In this document: piece after piece, positions 34,500 to 46,010 of the stretch | Numbering within the stretch: the stretch's first letter is position 1 | Layout of the letters: the number at the start of each line of letters is the position of its first letter | Assembly: GCA_014529385.2 (NCBI GenBank) | Contig: CM043956.1 | Coordinates: forward strand, 64,674,620 to 64,732,619 | Length of the DNA stretch: 58,000 nucleotides | Source: Adiantum capillus-veneris | Taxonomy: Eukaryota > Streptophyta > Polypodiopsida > Polypodiales > Pteridaceae | Direction of reading: 5' to 3' | Translations under genes and position numbers: made by a program | The notes under the pieces: model-generated | What the model was told of the DNA's origin: nothing | What the model saw: only the letters and a program-made list of their open reading frames with translations | Database searches by the model: none

Positions 34500-36991
34500 G
34501 TTGATTGAGGTTGTGCTGCATGTACTTTATAGGTTGTGTGATTCACTCCCGTATAATCGGCGTCGCTGCTGAGGATACAAGGACTTAGGTAGGTATTCTT
34601 ACTAGCACTTGTGTGATGGTAGCTTGCTTTAGTTTTGACTAAAGAAATCATTTTTCTTAAGTGGATCCGGAAGAGGTTATTCTGAGATCAAGTGGATAGC
34701 CAAGAAGTGTGTGTCTTGTCGAGAGTCTACGACTACGTAGATTTAGTTAGGATTTATAGGATAGAATAGTTTTTGGTGGTCGAGTGGTTTGTGAGGTGAT
34801 AAAAGCGTTGGATAGTTCGTGTGTGGCATTGAAGCATTTTTTTACTCATAAATGCAAAACCCCATATGATGTGTAGGAGTAGCTATGTAAGTAATCTGAT
34901 TTTGATCTAGAGCTATTCATTATTGATTTATTTGCGAAAGCGCTTGTTTGCAATCATGATCTAAGAGAAGTATGCTTTTGAGAAAAAAATGCAATAAATA
35001 GCTTTCTATTGGCATTTTTGCATGACTGATTAATACGGAGCATATAAGAGGGCATGTGCAAGGGTTCTGTGAAGAAAATCTGAAATTATGTAAACTTGGA
35101 CATTATATGCGTATAATGTCTCAAGGGGCATCTGGAGACCAAATAAAAAAAATTCAATTGCACTAGAGTGTTTACAAAGGGGTTTTACCCTCAGTACATC
35201 TTGAGACTAGTGTTTTGACCTTCCCGTGACACCCAAAAGACAAAAGATGGAGTGTTAAAAATGGAAGAAAGACAAACTTATGATCCTGAGCATGTTTTTT
35301 CATGAAAACTGGCAGATGTTCTTGCAAAGTAGTGCTAAAGACTTGGGGATGCCTGTGAATGAATTTTGTCCAAAAATTCATCAGCAACATCATATGTTTA
35401 TAATATTTGAAGGGTGATTCTGGCAGCAAATTTGAACTTTTGACATTATACCCATGTTTTGCATGTTGTGTTTAGCACATACACCAAATTTCATATCATT
35501 TGGGCTTATAGATTGAAAACTGGGGAGATTTAACTCTTTCAGGGAATTTCCTTGTAAAAGTGATGGCTTTGTCAAATTTTGACACCCAAAATTTTATGTG
35601 AGCACATATTCTTGCTGTATGCATCAAGGAGCACGTTGGGTAGAAACAAAAGTCCATTCTGACCACTTGGACTTCATATGTGTATGGGGTCTTAGTGGAA
35701 AGATCTGGGTCAAAACAAACATTTGGGCATACCTAGAGCATAAAAGAAGTCCCTAGCCAAAATTTCATTGCATTTGGAGCTCATTTGAGCTTGTAAAGGC
35801 CAAAAGATAGATCTAGAAATATTCATGCTTGTCTTGATCATAACTTGCCCAAAAAAATGTCCAAATTGAATTCTGAAAGTTGGGCAGAGTTGCTTGAGTG
35901 ATAGGGAATCATTGGGAAAAAAGTCACCTCATTCCGCCACAAAAGACATTATACGTGTGGTCATGCCGTGGCACGTGCATAATGTGAAAACTAAAATATC
36001 TACCTCACTCTCAATGCTTTTGTTATGTGGGACCGAATTCTATAATGTACATAGTGTGATATATGCAAAAATAGATGCTACGGTTCTAGCCGTGTACATA
36101 CCTTGCCGGTCTGGCGAGGCCCTAGACATGGCACTATGGCATGCTTTTTCACATAAATATATGCCTATTTTGCTTTAGAAATGTACAAATGCCAAGTGTT
36201 TCGAAGTGGCAGACTTGTTTTGTCTAGAAAGTTCAATGTAGACAATCTCGACCAAAAATAGCAGGTTTCATGAGCGAGCGTAAAAGACGTGTCCAAAGTG
36301 CTTACTAAGTGGAAAAATGAGGTTCAAAATGAAATTTGAGACCAATGGGATTTTTCCACAAATTTAGGGATTTTGCTTAGCTCGTTTGGGATTTTTACGG
36401 ACAAAAGGGGCATTTTTGGGCTAAAAATGGCCTTAAAATGGTCAAAAATAGCCTAAAAATAACTCAAAATGCCACATTAACACTGGGTTTTTTGTTTCCT
36501 AAGTTGTGTGGGAAATATTAGAGCCAAGGATGAACTCATTTGGGCACATGAGCAAGGAGATACAGCCATTCCTTTAGAGAGTGCTAATGTAGTCCCGTGT
36601 TGCTTCCACTACATGGTTGAGGATGTGAGGCCTCCAATTAGGGTTTCCCCTCCTCAGATAACTACTTGAGCTTCTCCAATGAAGTGTTGAAGCTTCCATG
36701 TAATGGTCACGACAAAGAATCTAAGTGTAAATTCCGGGTTTGTAACAGGTCGAATGAGCACTGTATCGCTGTAATTGGCTGCGAGGATACACCTAATCTT
36801 CACACACACAAGAGTTTTGAGTTAGTCTTGGTTCATTTTCAAAGTGGAGCTTGCATGGCTGGAGTTTTGTTCTTTTTTAGTGTGTTTTTGGATTCAAATC
36901 ATCTTAGACTACGCCTTGCTTGAATTTGCTACGAATCCTCACAGTCAGAGGCCCGGCGTTTTCCTAGTCGCACTGTGCACTTCTTAACACA
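34500..36991 (+). mobile_element. LTR of a plus-strand Ty3/gypsy element (left edge unresolved)
   Basis: The right edge is set by an end reading TTAACACA at 36991, four T residues and a primer site at 36996. The end and the four-T spacer mirror the minus-strand LTR at 735. The body is AT-rich and ORF-poor, and carries palindromes related to those in that LTR (35099-35966). No second copy was found, so the 34500 start is a guess. The gag that follows at 37074 supports its identity. Confidence 0.5.
35099..35966. repeat. Second set of 22-nt palindromes
   Basis: The copy at 35099-35120 has core ACATTATATGCGTATAATGT. A second at 35680-35701 (GACTTCATAT...ATGGGGTC) pairs fully if G-U pairs are allowed. 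Half-site or looped copies start with GACATTATAC at 35442 and 35945; the last can pair with CACGTGCATAATGTG at 35972-35986. They match the 22-nt spacing of the set at 1944-2214, but with the CC/GG arm positions replaced by TA/TA. Confidence 0.8.
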
Positions 36992-36995
36992 TTTT

Positions 36996-37010
36996 TGGTG
37001 AACCCGATGC
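36996..37010 (+). promoter_or_regulatory. Primer binding site of second-lineage gypsy element
   Basis: TGGTGAACCCGATGC, four bases after an LTR end and 64 bases before the gag ATG. I could not assign the tRNA. Confidence 0.6.
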
Positions 37011-37073
37011 AAATTAGGCTAGGGTGAGTGTTCAAAAGATTCATTGAAAGTCTCAAAACAAATTTTTAAATCC

Positions 37074-38285
37074 ATGGAGCAACAAGAGCAACAGGGGTTT
37101 TGATTTGATCTAGTCACAATGCAAATGTTTCTAGCGTTTGCAGTGTTTACGCAGCAGCAACAAGCTGCGGAAAGGAGGGAGATTTCCTCAACCAAAGTGC
37201 TTCAACCTGTGGTGAAGAAAATGGACCAATTTAAAGGTAAAGATGTAACAAATCATCTTTGTGGATATGTAAAAGAGATGGAGCTACATTGCGTGACCAA
37301 AGGCGAGATGGTGCAAAGTTTTGAAATTGCTGTGGTTTTCGAGATCAGGGAGCATATAAGGGAAATTAGAAATGAGCATGGGGTAGCTTGGGAAGCATTC
37401 AAATTAGCCTTGAAGCAAGAGTATTTCATGGAGGAATCTGAAAAGGTAACAAAGAGGAATTTTTTAGAGTGGGTAGTTTGGCCAAAAGAGGGTCTCTCGC
37501 CTACCAAGCTGCTAAGGGAATTTGAATGCCGTTACGATCAACTTTCAAGGACTGAAAAGACTACCCTAAACTCGGAGAAAACATGGCTCTTTTTGTAGGC
37601 CGCAGGTAAAGATATTCGAGAGAAGTTAGAACTACTACTTGAGTATAAGGATGCAGAATAAGGCTTAAAGACTAATAGGAATGAAGTTGAAGACGCAATT
37701 TCACTTCTAGCTAAGCGACAACGACAGAGAGACAAGATGATAGTTAAGCCTACTCAATACCCAAGCATTCTTGAGAGTTCCGTGAAGCCTGTTATTGTGG
37801 TTCCAAAGAGTGACAAGTCCATTCTAGATAATATTGTCAAGGGAATGGAAGAGCTCAATTTAAAACTTAGAAGGATAGAAGAAAAGGGGTAACCATCAGG
37901 ACAATCTACAGGGCAAAGACCTCAAAATAGAGAAGGCTTTGTAAATAGATGCATATGGTGTGATAGTACTGACCATGGAAGGAGGGATTGTGAAAGTTCT
38001 AAAGAATATTTGACAAAGGAGCTTGCTTTCTTTAAATATGGAAGAATCCACTTAAGTGAAACAAGTAAGCTCTTAGGGACAAACTTTGGCAAAGGCAGGA
38101 TAAAGAAACTAGTTGAGGACATGGCTACTAGCCATGCCATCTCAATGGTTGAGGCAGCCGCCTATGGGTTGAAGGTGGATCCTATTAAGAAAAAGGGATA
38201 CATCAAGGTTGGAGAAGAGGACTCTAATGGTATTGGAGAGCTATGGCCAAGCGCTATAAGAAGTTATAAACTTGCGAGCTTGTGA
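37074..38285 (+). pseudogene. Ty3/gypsy gag, four in-frame stops
   Basis: The frame starts at the ATG of MEQQEQQGF and stays open in one phase to 38285 except for stops at 37101-37103, 37596-37598, 37659-37661 and 37890-37892. Gag capsid features: MDQFKGKDVTNHL, EIREHIREI, WEAFKLALKQEYF, TKRNFLEWV and LLREFECRYDQLS. A zinc-knuckle-like CIWCDSTDHGRRDC is at about 37950-37995. The type of knuckle and the downstream GKGRIKKLVED segment differ from the Tat elements, marking a different gypsy lineage, probably that of the protease at 3860-4381. Gag would assemble particles. Confidence 0.8.
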
Positions 38286-39016
38286 TTTCGAGCCTTATAA
38301 TTCCTAGTTAGAGATTTTGCATATTTCATCATATATAATGAGATTTTCACCACTTAGTGTAAGCTATTTAAAAAAAAAACTAACCACAAAATATGGATAT
38401 AATACCCAACATTAAGGGCTCAAGATAGAACCGTTTTTGCTAGTAAGCCCACAAATACAAAGAATCCTTCAATACATTTATTAAAATTATTTTAATTAGT
38501 AATAAGAATAAAACATGCTTTATAAATGTGATCTGATAATTAGTAGAGACAAACTAAAATGCCAAAATACTTTGTACAGAAATAAACCACCACTAAACCA
38601 TGTGCCCAACACATGGACTTGCCGATGTGGACACGGTACCTTAATTTAATACTTCATTTATCCTAGAAAGATAGAGCTCAAAATAATCTTTCTTGCTAAA
38701 TTTTCACCGAATACCATAATGGGTTTCACAAAAAAGTTACAACAAAATAGAATTTACAATGCAGTTTGGTAATTAGTAGGGAAATCCAAGTTGCCAAAAT
38801 ACTTTTCGATGGATAACTTTGAGCATCTGTTTGAGATCGCATAGCTATTCACTATCTTGAAACTGGACTTAGAAGACGAGGCTGAGCAAGTATGAAGGCT
38901 AAATCTTGCTTAGAGAGCGGTGGTTGATGCATTGCCATGTGTTGATTGCGCTCCAAACCCAGGACGTATATATAAACATAGTAAATATGCCCAAGTCAAA
39001 ATGTTTGATCGAGATG
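38286..39016. other. Spacer where protease and RT start should be
   Basis: AT-rich, with no recognisable protease. The region between gag and the RT fragment has been lost or replaced. Confidence 0.4.
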
Positions 39017-39020
39017 TCTA

Positions 39021-39207
39021 GAAAACTGCTTTCAGAACACAAGGGGGACATTATGAATTTTGTGTCATGCCATTTGGTCTAAGAAATGCACCAACCACAT
39101 TCACATGCATGATGAACATTATTTTCAGTGACCATCAAGATTTTGTGATTGTATTCTTTGATGAAATTCTTGTGTTTAGTAAATCAAAACAAGAACATAA
39201 AGAGCCC
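39021..39207 (+). pseudogene. Ty3/gypsy RT, first part
   Basis: Reads [20 protein letters not shown], then [12 protein letters not shown] and [13 protein letters not shown] motifs 4 and 5, with FFDE in place of the catalytic (Y/F)xDD. It ends abruptly at 39207, where a DNA transposon begins; the RT resumes at about 40555. Confidence 0.8.
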
Positions 39208-39211
39208 TTAA

Positions 39212-40550
39212 CACTACGTTGGTAACCTAACAGGACATAAAAGTGTCCTTTCAGGGTTTTGAAAAAAACCTCCAAAACCATAGTAGATCCACTCATTTTT
39301 TAAAATCCTTTCATGAGGTTATAGTTCAAGGCCTACTAAACATGGAAAAAATAAGAAACTTGTAAAATTTCTAATCTTTTTGTCACACCAAGCCTCCAAA
39401 GTTGATGGACCAGTGAATTTTCATCAAAACGGTCATTTCTTACGTTTTGTTGCATAAAAATAAGATTAGGGATTTTTGTAGGGTTTGAGATAAATTCCCT
39501 AGTTAACTTCAATGGGTTGGTGATCAGAACATATGATTGCTTCTCACTCACTATTTTTTGTTTTGCCAAAATAAATAGGTACAAAAAAGTTGAATTTTTA
39601 CCATTCTGCAAACCTATCATCAAAGTTTCTATAGCCACGCTCAATAAAAATAATATGTGCATGTTTTCTTAGTTCCCTATTGTCCTTTATGTTCATAAGG
39701 ATCCATGGAGCATGTCAAAATAATCATACATCTCTTACCAAGGGGAATCTTGGGGACAAAGATGAAGTGTTAAATACAACAGACATGAAGAAACTGGGTT
39801 GAACATTATGAGTTGTAGAATCCCATAGAAACTATTCAATATCTAGCCAAATTTGATCCTTATGACTAGATATGGTTACTACCTACAAAATGCATGTAGT
39901 TGTCACAAGAAACTAACAATATTGAAAAAGCTATACTTGATATACTAGAATGTTTCGTTTTCTTCCATAATTGAAAAAATCAACCATCGTTGTGTACTAT
40001 GCAAAATAGGGTATTAGGTGCCCTAAAACTCAAGGAATGTTAGCTTTATGTTACAATATGCGACATAGAAAATAAAAAATGAATTTGGATATCATGAAAT
40101 CCACCAAAAAATTCATAGAAGAGCTAAAATTGGCTAAAAAACAGGATTTGACAATTTTTGTAATTTGGTCATAACTTACAACTTTAATATTTATTTCTCC
40201 CTAGAAGCATCAGGACATGTTGAGGACTACTAAAGATAGTTCTCTAGCATTATAGACCTCAGAAACATGAATTCTAGAGTGGTATAGTTGCAAAAAGTTG
40301 AAAAAAGCCAAAAACAGGACCCGTTTTTTCACACAGTTTAGGTTGTGAAATGTTGTGCAAGGACAATGTTAAAGATGGAATTGATATTCCAAAAAAATGT
40401 CGAGTTTTTTTCAGCTCATGAGACAAATTTCTAGATAGATAGCACCTCAAAATCCATTTTGAAACTCTTGACATAATTGAAGGAAAATGGTCACTTCACA
40501 GGACATAAAAGTGTCCCAGGACATAAAAGTGCCCCATTACCAACCTAGTG
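39212..40550. mobile_element. 1339-bp non-autonomous CACTA-ended DNA transposon
   Basis: It begins CACTACGTTGGTAA (39212-39225) and ends TTACCAACCTAGTG (40537-40550), terminal inverted repeats matching at 13 of 14 positions. Both sides are flanked by TTAA (39208-39211, 40551-40554). The subterminal motif AGGACATAAAAGTGTCC occurs at 39232-39248 and 40500-40516, with a variant at 40518-40534. No transposase is encoded; the 108-codon minus frame at 39336-39662 resembles nothing I know. CACTA ends are usual for the CACTA superfamily, but that group makes 3-bp duplications. Its excision would join RT 39207 to 40555. Confidence 0.85.
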
Positions 40551-40554
40551 TTAA

Positions 40555-41275
40555 CACGTGTTTTGAACTGCTTACACACAACCACTTGTATCTGAATCCT
40601 GAAAAGAATTCATTTTTCCAATTTGAAATTGAATGTTTGGGACATATTGTATTGGGTAAGGGAATACATGTAGACCCTAAGAAAATTGAAGCCATTCAAT
40701 CATGGCCTATACTCAAAAATTTACATGGACTTCGTTCTTTTATTGGTCTATGCAGTTACTACAAGAATTTTGTGCGTAACTTTGTTTACAAATCTCATTA
40801 CCTCACTCTCCTGTTAAAGAAAAAGTCTCCTTATGTATAGTGTAATATGCAAGAATGTTCCTTTAATGCACTCAATAATGATTTGATAAATGCACGAGTA
40901 CTACAACTGATTGACTTTGATAGACCATTCTTTGTTGTAGTCATTGATGATGCTAGTGAAAAAGGAATCGGTGTAGACCTTATGCAAAATAACCATCCAC
41001 TTGCATTTGAAAGTCATAATTTTAACCCTTCTAAAGATAAATTTAGTACATACGACAAAGAGTTGATTGCTATTGTACATGTACATGCTTTGAAAATTTG
41101 AAAACACTATTCAATGGGTTATGATTTAACAGAGTATCAAGTATTTACTATCTCAACCCTTAATAGATGTTAGACATATTAAGTGGGTTGCCTTCATTCA
41201 AAGTTTTCAACCCAACATTCAATACCAACCTAGTAAGGAGAATGTTGTGTTAAGTATGAAGCTTGATTTACCCCT
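40555..41275 (+). pseudogene. Ty3/gypsy RT end and RNase H, second part
   Basis: Continues the RT with CFELLTHNHLYLNPEKNSFF, then LGHIVLGKGIHVDPKKIEAI and LRSFIGLCSYYKNFV, followed by RNase H motifs VVVIDDASEKGIGVDL and FSTYDKELIAIVHV, and a QYQPSKENVV tail in another frame at about 41220. A stop at 40840 and later frameshifts break it. No integrase follows; a copia element starts at 41305. Confidence 0.85.
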
Positions 41276-41304
41276 TTTAATTTTTTTTGTTAAAATGACA
41301 CATT

Positions 41305-43898
41305 TGTAAGGCCCCCGTTATGAGGGAGAGAGACAAATTTTTGAGAGAGAGAGAGAGAGAGAGAGAGATCATCAAAAACCAAAATTTTCACAGCCAGTCA
41401 CTTGTCAAAATATTCCTTTTGCCGGAATATTATGGCCGGACAACGACAAACAAGTGGTCGAAAAATGGCCAATCGATTGGTCAATGGTCGGTAGTCAATG
41501 GTCGGTTGTCGATTGGTGGAAGTATTTGGCGGTGGCTGAATTCAATGGCTGGTGGAAGATTTCAAATCAGACTTGTCTTCTCAAGGACGGCCAGACATGG
41601 GCGCATTGGAGAGTCCAACTCAAACTTGTCTACACAAGGGCGTCTACACATGGCTGCCTCTCATGAGAGAGGGTAGTCCTTTTGGCCTATAAAAGGTACA
41701 CACAAAAATGGATTGGAGGTGAAGCATTGTAATGCATTGTGAAGTTTATGCAAGAAGGTGGATTTGAGGTGGTGAGAGTAAAGTAAGGTGGGAGCTCAAA
41801 AAAGGGTATACTCACTTTGTAATCTACTTTTTGTTTTGAAGTACTAAATCCATTGAGTGGATGCTTTCCCATGGACGTAGCCCAAATTGGGAGAACCACG
41901 TATATCGTGTGTGATCTCTCCCTCTCTCTCTCTATATATATACACTCTATAATCTCTGTTGTGGGAAAAATTATATCTCTCTGTTAAGTAAACTACTCAA
42001 ATATCTACTTAGCTACATCGTATTCCCTAACAACTGCTATCACAACAATGTTTGCTCGTAGATAAAATATCTCAAGGAAAGGATTCCTTGAATTGAGTGG
42101 GAGTAATGGCGGAGGAAGGGAAGCTCAAGATCGAGAAGTTCATTGGCAAGAACTACCAACACTGGAAGATGTACATTGAAGACTATCTCTATTAGAAGGA
42201 CCTTTATTTGCCACTAGGTGGTCTTGCAAAGACGCCATCAATGATGGAAGGTGAAGCATGGATTATCCTTAATTGAAAGGCACGGGGAACAATCAAGTTA
42301 AACTTGGCGTCAATGGTGGGCTTCAATGTTTTGGAGATGAAAACCACGGAGGACTTGATGGAGTCACTTGGCAGCCTCTAGGAGAAACCATCGACATCCA
42401 ATAATCTATTTCTCATGAAGCGCTTGTTCAATCTAAAGATGGAGGAGAATAGTTCAGTTGTAAAACACCTAAATGACTTTAACACCAACATAAGTCAATT
42501 TTGATCGATGAAAATCAATTTTGATGACGAGGTGCGAGCTCTGCTTATACTATCGGCTCTACCAAATAGTTGGGATAGCCTTGTGATGGCTATAAGTAAC
42601 TCTATCTTTAGCATAAATACTCTTAAGTTTAATGATGTTGTGGGTGTTATCCTAAGCAAGGAAATGTGAAGGAGAAGCATAGGTGAATCATCAAGTGCTG
42701 CACTATAAGTGGAAACAAGAAGAAGGCCTAAGGAGAGGTTCAAAAACCAAAAGGGTCTTGGTTGCTCAAGGTAGAGCAAGTCATGCACAAAGTAAGCTCT
42801 TGAATGTTAGAGCTGTGGCAAGAAGGTCCATGTCAAGAAGGATTGGTGGTCTAAGAAGAAGAAGGAGTCGGAGTCTCAAGACAACAAGCCAACCTCGGAG
42901 GCTAATGTGGCAGGTAAAGTAGAACAATATGATCTAATTCTCTCATTAGACAATGTGTCTAGTTCCTGGATAGTAGATTCAAGGGCTTTATTCCTTGTGA
43001 CAGTGCACAAGCAATATTTCCAAGATTACACCAAAGGTAATTTTGGGTGTGTATACTTGGGAGATGATGAAGCTTGTGAAATTGTTGGCAAAGGTACAGT
43101 TTGTGTCAAAACGGCTAACGAAAATGAATGGAAGCTTAAAGATGTTAGGCATCTTTGTAAGAATTTGATATCTACATGACAATTGGATAATGAAGCTCAC
43201 AACATTGCATTTGCAAACAAACGGTGGAAGATCTCAAGGGGATCTTTGGTGGATTCCAAAGTAGAAAAGGTTGGTATACTTTACTTGTGTACTGCTAGCA
43301 CACAATGTTCAACTTATGCAATAGCTGCAGAAGTTGACAGTGGGATGTTGCATTACCGGCTTGGGCATATGAGTGCCAAAGAAATGCAAATCCTTCAAAT
43401 AAAGAAACTTCTACCAGGTTTGAAAGAAGTGGACTTAGAGTTCTATGAAGATTGTATTTACGGTAAACAGAAGAGGGTAAAATTCCTAAAAGCAAGAAAT
43501 GAAAGGAAAAATGAAAAACTTGAATTGGTTCATTCTGATGTTTGGGGTCCTGCAAGTACACCATCCCTTGGTGGCTCATTCTACTATATAATGTTTATAG
43601 ATGGTGCAACTAAGAAAACATGGGTTTATGTCATGAAGAACAAATCCGATGTGTTTTCCATATTTCAAAGGTGAAAAGACTCTATGGAGAATGAAGCAGG
43701 TACCAAGGTTAAATGCCTCAGATCTGACAATGGAGGCGAATATTGCAGCCAAGCTTTTGAAAGATTTTGTGTTAGCAATGGGAACTAGAGGAAAAAGACA
43801 ACCCGAAGGACACCTCAACAAAATGGGAATTTTAAAGGATGAACATAACAATCATGGAGCGAGCACGAAGCATGAACCTAACATAAAGACATTGCTAT
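41305..43898 (+). mobile_element. 5' part of a Ty1/copia element, cut by Tat element 2
   Basis: The LTR at 41305-42032 (728 bp, TGTAAGG...TAACA) has a TATA box TATAAAAGG at 41688. The primer site at 42035-42046 reads TGCTATCACAAC, a mutated form of TGGTATCAGAGC. Gag, protease and part of integrase follow, then the element stops at 43898 where another LTR begins. A GA microsatellite lies at 41343-41368. RT, RNase H and the 3' LTR are missing from the window. Confidence 0.85.
42106..43890 (+). pseudogene. Copia gag-pol: gag, protease, integrase core
   Basis: Starts MAEEGKLKIEKFIGKNYQHW, then MYIEDYLY and a stop; more stops follow. Gag motifs: LNDFNTNIS, LSALPNSWDSLV. A degraded zinc knuckle is near 42800-42860. 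The protease reads SSSWIVDSRALFLVT at about 42960-43000, with the catalytic DSGA changed to DSRA. The pre-integrase domain has MLHYRLGHMSAKEMQIL. The integrase core has LVHSDVWGPASTPSLGGS and FIDGATKKTWVYVMKNKSD, then in another frame SDNGGEY and TPQQNG to about 43820. Frameshifts are near 42660, 43178 and 43674. Confidence 0.85.
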
Positions 43899-45956
43899 TG
43901 AGTGGCATAAAATGGTAACCATCTTTTTGCAACATTTCTCAGCCTACTCAACGTCCTCTTCCCCATATGTGTATATATTTTTCTATGCTATTAAGTTATC
44001 TAGAGTAAATTCCCCCTCTTCGTTTAACCTTTGTGGCGACACATACATTGTACTCTTCCCAAAAATGTCACCTTAGTCATATATTTATATTACCACCCGT
44101 AATAAAAGTAAGCATACAATAACCAACTATCTACCCCAAACTTTATTACCTCTTGTGAATTAGTAGTAGAAAAATAATATATCCATCTTCCATCCCATAT
44201 AGATAAATTCCCATGGAAATCAACTCTCCACTTATCTTTACCAAAGATTATGGTCCCTCTCTACAAGTCTTCTATGCCCCCTACATAGGTGGCCCAATAT
44301 CTCTTAAGAATATACATATAGTTTCTCTCCTTTAAAAAAGACTCCAATTGTATATTTTTTTCACAAGAAAATAATATTGGGCCCTCCTCTATTTGTTTAA
44401 GCATCATAGCCTTTTGAAAAAGCATGATTCCCCTTGGATGCATACAAGCAAAGGGCCCATACAAGAAGACTTGGAAGCAAAAGGTTCCCTAGCCTAGTGT
44501 GGACCTCCCAAACCGAATTCCTTGGTGCATGGGCACGAAGAATAGTCCAAATTCATATCAAACATGTTGAGAAGGTCAATTTTGCCTTTTGAAGCATGTC
44601 ATTCCGAGCTAGAGGTAAAAAGTTATGGTCAAAATAGTGTAAATCTGTCAGATTCGTAGCAAAAGGGAACTGTAAATCAAGTAAATCAAGAGGGTGAGAT
44701 CTTATTTTTTCCCTACTCATCTTCTAGAAGATTAAGGAGTGTTCAAGGTCACTTGCATGTGATGGGACCAACCTAAAGCTGCTTTCTAAATGCCAAGACA
44801 GACAAATTGAGATACCCCGTAGGAGCCACCCGTAGGGCCTCATGGTGGGGCCCACCTACATTATGCACCCCTATGGAGCCTTCATGGTCTAAAATGATAT
44901 TTTTGGTGAATAAATAGTCCCTTTTATGTCCAATATTCAATGAGTGGTCAAAGGACACTTAATTAGGTCTAATCACTTACTCTAATTAAGTGTAGCACAA
45001 TCCCACTCCTACACAACTATAAATAGCCCCCTTTGGAGAGACTCAAGGACACACACCTATATTTTCAACTTCATGTTGTTTCTTGATCAATAGTAGAGAA
45101 AACCCCAACTCTCCCTCTTTCACATCCTCCCTCCTAACCCTCCTCTTTGGAGGAAGTGCAACTCTATTCTCCACTCTTTCCATTCTACAATCTCTTACTC
45201 CATCAACCCAATAAATCATTTGTAGCACCTTAATAACTTGTAAATACATCATGATCTCTCTCATGGTTATGTTAATGATCATGATATCATCTTCAAAACT
45301 TTAAAGTGTCTCAATTCGTGATGGTTAGCAAGCGTCTGTCCTCCCCTTAAAAGGTGTGCGAGAAATCAAGTAAGTGTTCTATTCTCAATTTACCATTGGT
45401 TTGTTTTCCCACACTTATTCAATTGGTCTAATGAAATTTCTCACTCCAACTCTCTTTTGCTTCATTACTTATGCATGTGGCTACCTCTCATGGTGATTTT
45501 ATTTGTGTCACGGCATTGCATAGATGGAGATGAGCTCTCTATGCAAAGTGTGTTAGTTTGATGTAAGTGATTCTCTTGTGTGTTTGAGAGGCAAGTCTTG
45601 TGCGCATGATTTTTTGATGAGTGCTTGAGAGAGGAAGAGTTTGGATGTATTATGGGTATTCTTATGGGCAGAAGGTGAATGCTATTCCACAAATTGCATA
45701 GTTCATTTTTGATGCACGGCATTGGGTTGCATAATCGTTGATGGTGTTCTTATGTCCAAAGTGTATATAGAGTAATGGGGTTTTCAAAGTGTGTTGCTTG
45801 AGTGGGTGACTGCAAGTGTTATTTTGATTAGTTTCCTTCTCCACTCCCAAAAGAAGGTGGTACCCTAAGTAGTGTGCGTACCTCTTTACGAACATTTTGT
45901 GAGGGTAGGCCCATTGGTTTGGGTTTAGAGGCCCCATTTCAAAAAGCTCGCCCTCA
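43899..45956 (+). repeat. 5' LTR of Tat element 2
   Basis: Starts TGAGTGGCATAAAATGG and ends CGCCCTCA, followed by a five-base spacer and the primer site. The TATA box TATAAATA is at 45018-45025. Small minus-strand frames here recur in the 3' LTR and are not genes. Confidence 0.93.
45018..45025 (+). promoter_or_regulatory. LTR TATA box of Tat element 2
   Basis: TATAAATAGCCCC, conserved in the 3' LTR at 53233-53240. Confidence 0.75.
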
Positions 45957-45961
45957 TAAAG

Positions 45962-45979
45962 TGGTGCCCCCACTGAGGA
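45962..45979 (+). promoter_or_regulatory. Primer binding site of Tat element 2
   Basis: TGGTGCCCCCACTGAGGA, identical to the site at 13833-13850 in Tat element 1. Confidence 0.85.
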
Positions 45980-46010
45980 ACATATTTCCAAGTTACCTTC
46001 AAATTTTTTA

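Noticed and set aside
45043-45722. Minus-strand ORFs repeated at 53258-53979
   Set aside because: They are in the two LTRs of Tat element 2 and show no known domain.
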